DNA from: DATAGF01 sp963813355
Lineage (GTDB): Bacteria > Actinomycetota > Thermoleophilia > Miltoncostaeales > Miltoncostaeaceae
Assembly: GCA_963813355.1 (NCBI GenBank)
Contig: CAWEYS010000009.1
Location: 1-57,847 of the forward strand
Reading direction: 5' to 3'
Length of the DNA: 57,847 nt
A model generated the notes under the pieces. That model saw only the letters and a list, made by a program, of their open reading frames with translations, was not told where the DNA came from and searched no databases. This document shows positions 34,651 through 42,195 of this stretch, piece by piece. Numbering within the stretch: position 1 is the stretch's first letter; each line of letters starts with the position of its first letter. The position numbers and the translations under genes were made by a program.

Positions 34651-36333
34651 TCCACGACCCGTGACGGCGCGCGGCGGGAGCCGGGACGCGGCGGCCCCGA
34701 CGGGGGCGGCCTCCCGCCCCTGCGCCACGGTGGCAGGCCCCCCGAGGCTCCTCGGCGGCGGCGCTGGCCCCTGCTCACCGCGCTCGCCGTGGCCGCCCTG
34801 GCGTTCGGCGGCCTGTGCGGCTACGCCGTCCGCGACGCGGGCGTCCAGCTCACCACGACCGGGCCGGCGCAGGACGCCTACCTCGGGCCCCGCGCGACCG
34901 AGGACCTGGTGTTCCGGGTCGCCTCCGACCTGCCGTCGCTCATGGAGACGGCGACGCTGGAGTACGACGGCTCCGACGTGCTCGACGACGCCTACGTCGG
35001 CGACGGCGAGCTGACCTACCGCCCCACAGCGCTGGAGGAGGGCACCCACACCCTCCGCTTCTCGATCGACCAGCCGCTGGTGCCCTGGCCGGCCAGGCGC
35101 AGCTGGACCTTCACGGTCGACCACACACGGCCCGAGATCGAGATCACCGCGCCGACGCGCCCGGCCGTGCGGGGCGCGCCGGTCACGCTCGAGGGCAAGG
35201 TCAACGAGCCCTCCACGGTGACGATCGACGACGCGCCGGTCGACGTCGCCTCGGACGGCACCTTCTCGGTGACGTTCCCCGAGCCGCCGGCCACGAAGGT
35301 GGCGGTGCGGGCGGTCGACAGGGCCGGCAACTCCCGCGGCATCCGCACCACGATCCCGGTGATCGCGCGCGAGCCGCTGGTGCCCATCCGCGCCGTGCAC
35401 ATGACGGCCATCTCGTGGGAGACCGACTACCTGCGCGAGCCGGTCCTCGCGATGCTGCGCCAGAAGCGGATCAACGCGATCGAGCTCGACCTGAAGGACG
35501 AGTCGGGGGTGATCGGCTACGACTCGCGGCTCCCCTTCGCCAAGAAGATCGGCGCGATCGAGCAGAGCTACGTCCTGGAGGAGGCGGTCAAGGAGATCCA
35601 CGACCTCGGCGGCCGGGTGATCGGGCGCATCGTGGCCTTCCGCGACGGCAAGCACGCGCGCTGGGCGTGGGATCACGGCCACCGCGAGCAGGTCATCCAG
35701 ACGCCCGACGGGCAGCCCTACGCCGGATACGGCGGCTTCACCAACTTCGCGGATCCCGTGGTGCGCGACTACAACATCGACGTCGCCGAGGAGGGCGCGC
35801 GCCGCGGCGTGGACGACATCCTCTACGACTACATCCGCCGGCCGGACGGCCCGCTCGACACGATGAAGTTCCCCCGCCTGCGGGGCGGCGCCCAGGCCTC
35901 GATCGTCTCCTTCGTGGCCGACGCCCGCAGACGGCTCGAGCCGACGGGCGCCTTCCTCGGCGCGTCCCTGTTCGGCATCGCGGCCTTCCGGCCCGAGGAG
36001 GTCGCCCAGGACGTCCCGCGCATCGCCCGCAACGTGGACTACGTCGCCCCGCTCATCTACCCGTCCCACTGGGGCGCGGGCGTCTACGGGGTGGACGAGC
36101 CCGAGAGCCAGCCGCGCGCGATCATCGAGCAGTCCCTGGTGCACTTCAACGAGCTGGTGAAGAACACGGGCGCCCGCGTGGTGCCGTGGCTCCAGGACTT
36201 CTCCCTGCGCGTGACCTACGGGCCGAAGGAGGTCTGCGCGCAGGTCCAGGGCGCCCGCGCGGAGGGCGTCTCCGAGTGGATCCTGTGGGACCCCAACGTG
36301 ACCTACACGCGCGCCGGCTGCCTCAAGGGCTGA
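34648..36333 (+). CDS. putative glycoside hydrolase (DUF4015-like), membrane-anchored
   Basis: A 561-residue protein. A proline- and arginine-rich cytoplasmic N-terminus is followed by a single membrane helix (about 33-58, PLLTALAVAALAFGGLCGYAV). Ig-like beta domains cover about 65-245, then a TIM-barrel domain about 250-555 with AVHMTAISWETDYL, NAIELDLKDESGVIGYDS, DDILYDYIRRPDG and YVAPLIYPSHWG. The acidic residues in these blocks match the putative catalytic region of DUF4015 proteins, which may act on cell-surface polysaccharide. The GTG at 34648 appears leaderless. Confidence 0.82.
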   Translation: MSTTRDGARREPGRGGPDGGGLPPLRHGGRPPEAPRRRRWPLLTALAVAALAFGGLCGYAVRDAGVQLTTTGPAQDAYLGPRATEDLVFRVASDLPSLMETATLEYDGSDVLDDAYVGDGELTYRPTALEEGTHTLRFSIDQPLVPWPARRSWTFTVDHTRPEIEITAPTRPAVRGAPVTLEGKVNEPSTVTIDDAPVDVASDGTFSVTFPEPPATKVAVRAVDRAGNSRGIRTTIPVIAREPLVPIRAVHMTAISWETDYLREPVLAMLRQKRINAIELDLKDESGVIGYDSRLPFAKKIGAIEQSYVLEEAVKEIHDLGGRVIGRIVAFRDGKHARWAWDHGHREQVIQTPDGQPYAGYGGFTNFADPVVRDYNIDVAEEGARRGVDDILYDYIRRPDGPLDTMKFPRLRGGAQASIVSFVADARRRLEPTGAFLGASLFGIAAFRPEEVAQDVPRIARNVDYVAPLIYPSHWGAGVYGVDEPESQPRAIIEQSLVHFNELVKNTGARVVPWLQDFSLRVTYGPKEVCAQVQGARAEGVSEWILWDPNVTYTRAGCLKG

Positions 36334-36353
36334 GCCGCCGCCGGCGCGCTCCG

Positions 36354-36384
36354 TAAGCGCGGGATAAGCGGGCGAACGTACCCT
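36354..36384 (+). promoter_or_regulatory. BTAD/SARP-type promoter, cassette copy 1
   Basis: TAAGCG occurs at 36354-36359 and 36365-36370, exactly 11 bp apart. The second repeat, read as the heptamer TAAGCGG, is separated by 8 bp from TACCCT (36379-36384), matching the SARP rule of an 8-bp gap to the -10. The predicted transcript begins near 36391, at the foot of the hairpin. Cassette copy 2 is at 37375. Confidence 0.7.
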
Positions 36385-36390
36385 CTCCCC

Positions 36391-36432
36391 GTCGGAGGGG
36401 CGTGCGGCGTTGGGGGACGTCCACGCCCCTCC
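36391..36432 (+). promoter_or_regulatory. structured 5' leader hairpin, cassette copy 1
   Basis: GGAGGGGCGTG (36394-36404) pairs with CACGCCCCTCC (36422-36432). After one bulged C an inner stem GGCGT (36406-36410)/ACGTC (36417-36421) closes the loop TGGGGG (36411-36416). Copy 2 at 37416-37455 keeps both stems through wobble and compensatory changes and has the same loop. It lies at the 5' end of the hydrolase transcript, 80 bp before its start. Confidence 0.7.
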
Positions 36433-36511
36433 CTCGGCAACGAGGTGGTCGCACGCGCGACGTCCCGGCCGGCCGAGCGCCGACCGTTCCCGACACGATC
36501 GGAGGACCGCG

Positions 36512-37363
36512 ATGAGCACCCTGATCCTCATCCATGGGCGGCGCCAGCACGGCCGGGAGCCGGCCGAGCTCCGGAGGGAGTGGGTCGCCGGCCTGAACGC
36601 CGGGCTCACCAAGGCGCGGCTGGAGACCGTCCGCCCGGAGGACGCGGTGCTCCCCTACTACGGCGATCTCCTCCAGAGGAAGACGCTCGAGGCCGCCGAG
36701 TGGGGCACGGACATCGACCTCGAGGCCCTCCTCCCCATCGACCCGCACATGCCCGAGGAGATCCAGCGGCTCGAGTCGGACCTGCTCCGGTCGATGGCCG
36801 AGCGCGCGGCGCCGGACGTGATCGAGGAGGGCGGGCGGGAATCGATCCTGTGGATCCCGGGCGCCCGCAAGCTGATCGCGCTCATCGCCGGCACGATCAG
36901 GGTCGAGCACGAGCTGATCGAGGGCTTCCTCACCGACGTCGCGGTCTACCTGCGCTTCGCGCGCGACGCCGTGCTCGACATGGTCCGCAGGGCGATCGAC
37001 GACACCGGCGGGGAGGTCGTCATGGTGGCCCACAGCCTCGGGAGCCTCGTGGCCCTGGACCTGCTGGACGAGGCGCCGATCCGCGACCGGACCGCCCTGC
37101 TCGTCACGGCCGGCTCGCCGCTGGGGCTCGCCGCCGTCTACCGCAACCTGCGGACCCCGGGCGCCCTCCACCCGGGCGTCGAGTGGATCAACGCCTGGGA
37201 CCCGGACGACTTCGGCGCGCTCGGCCATCCCCTCGGGCCGCTCTACGGGGAGCCGCTGGAGGACATCCGCGTCGACAACCCGTCCGACGAGATCCACTCG
37301 ATCGAGCGGTACCTCGGCCACGAGTCGGTGGCGAGCAGGGTGGGGGCCCGGCTCGCTGCTTGA
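36512..37363 (+). CDS. alpha/beta hydrolase of unknown substrate
   Basis: A 283-residue protein beginning MSTLILIHGRRQHGREP. The first strand and oxyanion motif are ILIHGR, and the nucleophile elbow is VMVAHSLGS (about residue 178). A late segment LGHESVAS may hold the catalytic histidine. A charged helical insertion (about 60-140) includes a hydrophobic patch LIALIAGTIRVEHELIEG. The pattern resembles lipase-like or peptidase-like guardians of unknown target. The ATG at 36512 has a strong GGAGG site. Expression should depend on the BTAD-type promoter and hairpin upstream. Confidence 0.8.
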   Translation: MSTLILIHGRRQHGREPAELRREWVAGLNAGLTKARLETVRPEDAVLPYYGDLLQRKTLEAAEWGTDIDLEALLPIDPHMPEEIQRLESDLLRSMAERAAPDVIEEGGRESILWIPGARKLIALIAGTIRVEHELIEGFLTDVAVYLRFARDAVLDMVRRAIDDTGGEVVMVAHSLGSLVALDLLDEAPIRDRTALLVTAGSPLGLAAVYRNLRTPGALHPGVEWINAWDPDDFGALGHPLGPLYGEPLEDIRVDNPSDEIHSIERYLGHESVASRVGARLAA

Positions 37364-37374
37364 GGGCGCGGTCG

Positions 37375-37405
37375 TAAGCGCGAGATAAGCGGGGGGTCGT
37401 AGCGT
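37375..37405 (+). promoter_or_regulatory. BTAD/SARP-type promoter, cassette copy 2
   Basis: TAAGCG at 37375-37380 and 37386-37391 is spaced 11 bp, followed after 8 bp by TAGCGT (37400-37405). The arrangement is identical to copy 1, with the predicted start near 37412. Confidence 0.7.
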
Positions 37406-37411
37406 CCTGAG

Positions 37412-37505
37412 TGCCGGAGGGGTGTGCAGCGTTGGGGGACGCTCCGCGCCCCTCCCTCGGCAGCTGCGGACCGGGCGGGAGCCGCCATATCCCCGGCTCC
37501 CGCCC
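37412..37505 (+). ncRNA. candidate small RNA: conserved hairpin plus terminator, cassette copy 2
   Basis: The predicted transcript starts with stem GGAGGGGTGTG (37416-37426)/CGCGCCCCTCC (37445-37455), then an inner stem AGCGT (37428-37432)/ACGCT (37439-37443) and loop TGGGGG (37433-37438). It then reaches a perfect 12-bp hairpin GGGCGGGAGCCG (37473-37484)/CGGCTCCCGCCC (37494-37505), a likely terminator though without a T-run. The next gene starts only at 37670, so an independent RNA of about 95 nt is possible. The rest of 37364-37669 shows no gene; a TAGGTT at 37641-37646 may be the -10 for the 37670 gene. Confidence 0.5.
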
Positions 37506-37669
37506 GGCGCACACCCGGGAGCCCCAGGCGGCGCTCTGAGCCCGCGACGGTCACTGGCGCGGCGGCGCGCCCGGGACGCCCCTGGCGGCATGACGCCCCG
37601 GCGCAGGCGCGCCGCCCGGCGCGCCCGCACGCCACTCGGATAGGTTGCGCGGCACCGAGAGGAGGCCTG

Positions 37670-38275
37670 ATGGGGTTCGTGTCGCGAGGGTTCCGGGGAC
37701 GGCGGCGGAGCGAGGGCCCGCCGGACCGCGTGCCGCCGGGGCAGTACCTGGTCGAGGACTTCCCGGTGCTGTCGGCCGGGCCCACCCCCGACGTGGCGCT
37801 CGCGGACTGGGCCTTCGCGATCACCGGCGAGATCGACGAGCCGAGGACCTGGACCTGGGAGGAGCTCCAGGCGCTCCCCCACGAGGCCATCACCCGGGAC
37901 ATCCACTGCGTGACCAAGTGGTCGAAGCTCGACACCGCCTGGGAGGGCGTGTCGGTCGACGTCCTGCTGGACGGCGTCGAGACCGCCGCCGAGTACGCGC
38001 TGATCCACTCCTACGGCGGCTACACCACCAACCTGCCGCTCGAGGACATCACCGGCGGCAAGGCCTGGGTCGCCTTCGCCTACGACGGCGCGCCGCTCGA
38101 GCCGGAGCACGGCGGCCCCGCGCGCCTGCTGGTCCCCCACCTCTACTTCTGGAAGAGCGCCAAGTGGGTGCGCGGGCTCGACCTGCGCCTCACCGACGCG
38201 CCCGGGTTCTGGGAGCGGTACGGCTACCACAACTACGGCGACCCGTGGCTCGAGCAGCGGTACGCGGGCGACTGA
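37670..38275 (+). CDS. sulfite oxidase-type molybdopterin oxidoreductase, short form
   Basis: A 201-residue protein of the SUOX/YedY molybdopterin fold. It has IHCVTKWSKLDTAWEGVSVD, with the cysteine that ligates molybdenum. PHLYFWKSAKWVRGL and the terminal FWERYGYHNYGDPW are typical of the compact group. No signal peptide or dimerisation domain is present, so a cytoplasmic place is likely. The substrate is unknown. The ATG at 37670 has a GAGGAGG site. An FAD reductase and a DUF6510 protein follow without gaps, giving a small electron-transfer operon. Confidence 0.88.
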   Translation: MGFVSRGFRGRRRSEGPPDRVPPGQYLVEDFPVLSAGPTPDVALADWAFAITGEIDEPRTWTWEELQALPHEAITRDIHCVTKWSKLDTAWEGVSVDVLLDGVETAAEYALIHSYGGYTTNLPLEDITGGKAWVAFAYDGAPLEPEHGGPARLLVPHLYFWKSAKWVRGLDLRLTDAPGFWERYGYHNYGDPWLEQRYAGD

Positions 38276-38283
38276 CCTGGCTG

Positions 38284-39000
38284 GTGGCCGAGGTCGCCGC
38301 CGTCGTCGAGGAGACGACCGGCGTGCGCAGCCTCGCCCTGGAGGTCCCCGGCTGGCCGGGGCACCTGCCGGGCCAGCACGTCGACGTCCGCCTGACCGCC
38401 GACGACGGCTACCAGGCCCAGCGCAGCTACTCGATCGCCACCCCCGCCGACGGCGAGCGCCTCACCCTGACCGTCGAGCGGATCGACGACGGCGAGGTCT
38501 CGCCCTACCTCACCGACGAGCTCGGGCCCGGCGACCGCCTGGAGCTGCGCGGCCCGATCGGCGGGTGGTTCGTCTGGGAGCCGGCGCTGGGCGGCCCGCT
38601 GCTGCTGGTGGGCGGCGGCAGCGGCGTGGTGCCCCTGATGGCCATGCTCCGCGCCCATGCGGCCGCGGCCTCCGACGTCCCGGCGCGGCTGCTGCTCTCC
38701 TCGCGCTCGTGGGACGAGGTGATCTACCGGGAGGAGCTCGCCGGGCTGGCCCGGGACGGCACGGGGATCGAGATCGTGCACACCCTGACCCGCAGCGCGC
38801 CGCCGGGGTGGCAGGGCCCGCGGCGCCGGATCGACCGCGAGCTGCTCGCCGAGGTGGCCTGGCCGGCGGCGGAGCGGCCGCTGCCCTACGTCTGCGGCCC
38901 CACCGGCCTGGTGGAGGCCGCCGCGAGCGCGCTGGTGGACCTGGGCCACGACCCTGCGCGGGTCAAGACCGAACGCTTCGGACCGACGGGAGGACCGTGA
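38284..39000 (+). CDS. ferredoxin reductase-type FAD oxidoreductase
   Basis: A flavoprotein of about 238 residues of the FNR-like fold. The FAD motif is AQRSYSIATPADG, and the nucleotide site is LLVGGGSGVVPLMAMLR. CGPTGLVEAAASAL is the typical C-terminal NAD(P)H segment. No iron-sulfur domain is attached. It probably passes electrons between NAD(P)H and the molybdopterin enzyme encoded just upstream. GTG at 38284 is used; homology (LTWLVAEVAAVVEE) suggests an in-frame CTG at 38272 overlapping the previous stop could be the real start. Confidence 0.85.
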   Translation: MAEVAAVVEETTGVRSLALEVPGWPGHLPGQHVDVRLTADDGYQAQRSYSIATPADGERLTLTVERIDDGEVSPYLTDELGPGDRLELRGPIGGWFVWEPALGGPLLLVGGGSGVVPLMAMLRAHAAAASDVPARLLLSSRSWDEVIYREELAGLARDGTGIEIVHTLTRSAPPGWQGPRRRIDRELLAEVAWPAAERPLPYVCGPTGLVEAAASALVDLGHDPARVKTERFGPTGGP

Positions 39001-39269
39001 TGAGCGACGACGCCCACGTCAACGGCAACGCCCTCGGCGGCCTGATGAGGGAGGTCTTCGGGCACGAGATGACCGACGCCCGCGGGTGCTGCGACGAGTG
39101 CGGAGCCGTCAACGCCCTCGGCGCGCTGGTGGCCTACACGCGGGCGCCCGGCGACGTGCTGCGCTGCCCGGACTGCGCGGCCGTGATGCTGGTGGCCGTG
39201 AGCCTGCCGGCCGGCGTGCGGTTCAGCCTGGTGGCGGTGCGGTGGCTCGAGCCGGCCCCGCCGCGCTGA
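39000..39269 (+). CDS. DUF6510-like small zinc-ribbon protein
   Basis: An 89-residue protein. It has two cysteine pairs, GCCDECGAV and LRCPDCAAV, that would bind one zinc ion, and HVNGNALGGLMREVFGHEMT at the N-terminus. The ATG overlaps the FAD gene stop as TGATG, with GGGAGG upstream. Its repeated association with the sulfite oxidase/FAD pair in actinobacteria suggests a helper role, which is inference. The 3' end overlaps the convergent membrane gene by 47 bp. Confidence 0.78.
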   Translation: MSDDAHVNGNALGGLMREVFGHEMTDARGCCDECGAVNALGALVAYTRAPGDVLRCPDCAAVMLVAVSLPAGVRFSLVAVRWLEPAPPR

Positions 39270-39879
39270 CGCGCTCCGGCCCGGCGCCCGCCGCCGGGGC
39301 GGGCCCTCCGGGTCCCCGCCGCCAGATGAGCGCCGCGGCCACGGCGGTGCCCGCGGCCACGGCGAGGGTGCCGAGCGCCAGGTCGGTCAGCGTGTCGCCC
39401 CGCTCCGTGTGGATGTGGACGCCCGGGAGCCGGGTGAGGGTGGCCTCCAGGATCTCCCACGCGGCGATGACCGCCAGGCCCCCGGCGAGCGCGGTCGCCA
39501 GCGCCGCGCGTCGCGTGCGGGGCAGGCCGGGCAGCCGGCCGTCGGAGACGGCCAGCGCGAGGATCGGCGCGACCAGGAAGGGCGCGGCCACGTGCATCCC
39601 CTGCCCCCAGAGCTGGCTGTCGACCGTCCCGATCAGCGACGCCCAGCCGTGCGCGAGGAGCAGCACCGCGGCGCACGCGTCGAGGACGGGCGGGGCCAGG
39701 TACGCGACGGCGAGGGAGATGGCCGCGAACACGAAGGCGAGCACGAACGCGGTCCGGTTGCCCCGGTCCACGCTGGCGACGGCGAGCAGCACCATGCCGA
39801 GCCGCGCCGCCCACGCGACCAGCCGGCCCGCCAGCGACCAGCCCGAGCCCCGGTCCATGAGCGCATCGAGGAGCGCCAC
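39223..39879 (-). CDS. polytopic membrane protein, unknown function
   Basis: A 218-residue protein with about six membrane helices: LAGRLVAWAARLGMVLLAVA, AFVLAFVFAAISLAVAYLA, a third around LDACAAVLLLAHG, one at MHVAAPFLVAPILALAV, one at ALATALAGGLAVIAAWEIL, and one at ALGTLAVAAGTAVAAALI. The loop HIHTERGDTLTDL is the only polar landmark, recalling DUF2238-like membrane proteins. The GTG at 39879 has an AGGGG-type site; ATG 39858 is the alternative. Divergent from the ligase gene with only 30 bp between. Confidence 0.7.
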   Translation of the reverse strand: MALLDALMDRGSGWSLAGRLVAWAARLGMVLLAVASVDRGNRTAFVLAFVFAAISLAVAYLAPPVLDACAAVLLLAHGWASLIGTVDSQLWGQGMHVAAPFLVAPILALAVSDGRLPGLPRTRRAALATALAGGLAVIAAWEILEATLTRLPGVHIHTERGDTLTDLALGTLAVAAGTAVAAALIWRRGPGGPAPAAGAGPERVSAAGPARATAPPPG

Positions 39880-39909
39880 CTGCCCCTGTTCCTTCCCTGG
39901 ATCGTCTCC

Positions 39910-40947
39910 GTGAGCCGCGTCCCGCGAGAGACGGTATCGCGCCGCCGCGCCGGCGCTCACCCCCCCGAACGAGTAGCGCGCGCCGGGGCCGACCCCTTCG
40001 CCGCCCTCTCGGCCGAGGAGCGGGCGCTGCTGCGCCCCGCCCCGCTCCCGGAGCGCGTCGACCCCATGCTGGCGGTGCTCACCGAGGAGCGGTTCTCGGA
40101 CCCCGCGTGGATCTTCGAGCGCAAGCTCGACGGGATCCGCTGCATCGCGATCGCGGGCGGGGGCGCCGTGCGGCTGCGCTCGCGCAACCACCTGAGCCTG
40201 AGCGGCCGCTTCCCGGAGGTCGTCGCGGCGCTCGAGGCGGCCGTCTCCGGCGCCGTGCTCGACGGGGAGGTCGTCGCCTTCGACGGCGCGCGGACCAGCT
40301 TCGCCCGGCTGCAGCAGCGCGGCGAGCGCCCCGTGGCCGTCGTCTACTACGTCTTCGACCTCCTCCACCTGGCCGGCCACGACGTCACCGCCCTGCCACT
40401 GCGGGCCCGCAAGGCGCTGCTGCGCCGGGCGCTGCGGGCCCACGGCCCCGTGCGGCTCACCCCCCACCGCAACCGCGAGGGCGAGGCGCTCTACCGCGAG
40501 GCCTGTCGCCGCGGGTGGGAGGGCGTGATCGCCAAGCGCGCCGACGCGCCGTACACGCACGGGCGCTCCCGCGACTGGCTCAAGTTCAAGTGCGACGCCG
40601 AGCAGGAGCTCGTGATCGGCGGCCACACCGCCCCGCGCGGCAGCCGCACGGAGCTCGGCGCGCTGCTGCTCGGCTACTACGAGGACGGGCGCCTGCGCTA
40701 CGCGGGCAAGGTCGGCACGGGGTTCACGCGCGCCGTCCTGCGCGACCTCGCCGAGCGCCTGGCGCCGCTGCGCCAGGACGAGTCGCCGTTCGCCGACCCG
40801 GTGCGCGAGCGCGACGCGACCTGGGCCCGGCCGGAGCTCGTGGCGCAGGTCGGCTTCACGGAGTGGACGCGCGACGGGCGGCTGCGCCACCCCCGCTTCC
40901 TGGGGCTGCGCGACGACAAGGCCGCGACGGAGGTGGTGCGGGAATGA
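39910..40947 (+). CDS. ATP-dependent DNA ligase, LigD ligase-domain type
   Basis: A 345-residue ligase. The adenylation lysine is in ERKLDGIRCIAI (motif I), then DGEVVAFDG (motif III), EGVIAKRADAPY (motif IV) and WLKFKCDAEQE (motif V). An OB-fold tail with YAGKVGTGFT and FTEWTRDGRLRHPRFLG follows. This is the ligase module that in many bacteria is one part of LigD for non-homologous end joining. The polymerase module is the next gene (ATGA overlap), so LigD is split here. The GTG at 39910 is the only good start. Confidence 0.9.
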   Translation: MSRVPRETVSRRRAGAHPPERVARAGADPFAALSAEERALLRPAPLPERVDPMLAVLTEERFSDPAWIFERKLDGIRCIAIAGGGAVRLRSRNHLSLSGRFPEVVAALEAAVSGAVLDGEVVAFDGARTSFARLQQRGERPVAVVYYVFDLLHLAGHDVTALPLRARKALLRRALRAHGPVRLTPHRNREGEALYREACRRGWEGVIAKRADAPYTHGRSRDWLKFKCDAEQELVIGGHTAPRGSRTELGALLLGYYEDGRLRYAGKVGTGFTRAVLRDLAERLAPLRQDESPFADPVRERDATWARPELVAQVGFTEWTRDGRLRHPRFLGLRDDKAATEVVRE

Positions 40948-41852
40948 GCGGCGCGACCGTCCAGGCCGGCCGGCGACGGGTGGTCATCAGCCACGCCGAC
41001 CGGGCCGTCTTCCCCGACGCGGGGGTGACCAAGCTCGACCTCGCGCGGCACTACGCGGCCGTCGCGCCGGTCATGGTCCCCCTCGTGCGCGACCGTCCCC
41101 TCGCGCTCCAGGTCTTCCCGCGCGGCATCGCGGAGGCCGGCCACTTCCTGAAGGACGCCCCCGGGCACTTCCCGCCCTGGGTCAGGACCTTCGCCGTGCC
41201 CAAGCGCGAGGGCGGGACGATCGATCAGGTGCTGGCCAACGACGCCGCCACGCTCGTCTACCTCGCCGGGCAGAACGCGGTCACGCCGCACGTGTGGACG
41301 AGCCGGGTCGACCGGCTCGAGCGCCCCGACCGGGTGATCTTCGACCTCGACCCCTCCGGCGACAGCTTCGCCGCGGTCCGGGCCGCCGCCCGGGACGCCG
41401 GCGACCTGCTGCGCGACCTCGGCCTCCATCCCTTCGCGATGACGACCGGCTCCCGCGGCCTGCACGTGGTCGCGCCGCTGCGCCGGTCGGCCGACTACGA
41501 CGAGGTGCACGCCTTCGCCCGCGAGGCCGCCGAGGCCCTGGTGGCCGCCGACCCCGACGGGCTGACCGTCGAGTTCCGGAAGGCGAAGCGCGGGGACCGG
41601 ATCTTCGTCAACATGGGCCGCAACGCGTACGGCCAGCACGCGGTCGCCCCCTACGCCGTCCGCGCGCGCCCCGGCGCCCCGGTGGCGACGCCGCTGCGCT
41701 GGGAGGAGCTCGACGACGAGGGCCTCGACCCGCAGGGGTGGACGATCCGGACCATCGGAGCCCGCCTCGCCGAGGTGGGCGACCCCTGGGCCGGCATCGG
41801 CCGGCACGCGCGGGACGTCGGCCCCGCCCGGCGGAAGCTCGCGAGGCGCTGA
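40944..41852 (+). CDS. LigD-type polymerase/primase domain protein
   Basis: A 302-residue AEP-superfamily polymerase. Metal-binding aspartates are in VIFDLDPSGD. TTGSRGLHVVAPL is the nucleotide-binding motif, and NMGRNAYGQHAVAPYAVRAR completes the LigD polymerase signature. It fills gaps with nucleotides, often ribonucleotides, at broken DNA ends. The ATG at 40944 overlaps the ligase stop as ATGA, so the two are co-translated. No Ku or LigD nuclease domain gene is in the window. Confidence 0.92.
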   Translation: MSGATVQAGRRRVVISHADRAVFPDAGVTKLDLARHYAAVAPVMVPLVRDRPLALQVFPRGIAEAGHFLKDAPGHFPPWVRTFAVPKREGGTIDQVLANDAATLVYLAGQNAVTPHVWTSRVDRLERPDRVIFDLDPSGDSFAAVRAAARDAGDLLRDLGLHPFAMTTGSRGLHVVAPLRRSADYDEVHAFAREAAEALVAADPDGLTVEFRKAKRGDRIFVNMGRNAYGQHAVAPYAVRARPGAPVATPLRWEELDDEGLDPQGWTIRTIGARLAEVGDPWAGIGRHARDVGPARRKLARR

Positions 41853-41856
41853 CCGC

Positions 41857-42195
41857 CTAGCCCGGCGCGGCCGCCTCCAGCCGGCGCCGGAAGGCCCCGG
41901 CGCCCTCCACCGAGGCCCCCAGGCGGCGCACGCGCGCCGCGAGGGCGCGGTCCGAGGTCACCACCCGCAGCCGCCCGGGCGCCGGGTCGGCCTCCACCAG
42001 GCGCACGATCTCGTCGTCCGCCGTCACCGGGCCCTCGCGCACCACGAGGACCTCCTCGCCGGTCGCGCGCGCGTACGCGGCGGCCGCGGCCTCCAGGCGC
42101 CGCAGCGCCTCCTCGCGGTCGCGCCACCAGCCGTCGGGGCGGCTGCCCACGACGTTCATCGCGTCGACCAGCACGCGGACGCGGTCCGGCGTCAC
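41857..42195 (-). CDS. NYN/YacP-like RNase-fold protein
   Basis: A 112-residue PIN-like domain. The conserved acidic start VLVDAMNVVGSRPDGWW, a central TADDEIVRLVEAD and VVTSDRALAARVRRLGA match NYN/YacP nucleases thought to act on RNA. The GTG at 42195 overlaps the WYL regulator stop as GTGA. The gene is convergent with the polymerase gene, 4 bp apart. Confidence 0.82.
   Translation of the reverse strand: MTPDRVRVLVDAMNVVGSRPDGWWRDREEALRRLEAAAAAYARATGEEVLVVREGPVTADDEIVRLVEADPAPGRLRVVTSDRALAARVRRLGASVEGAGAFRRRLEAAAPG

Noticed and set aside
32836..36612. 1258-residue minus-strand open frame opposite the GGDEF and glycoside hydrolase genes
   Set aside because: No recognisable motif and shadow-like composition. 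The plus-strand genes are convincing.
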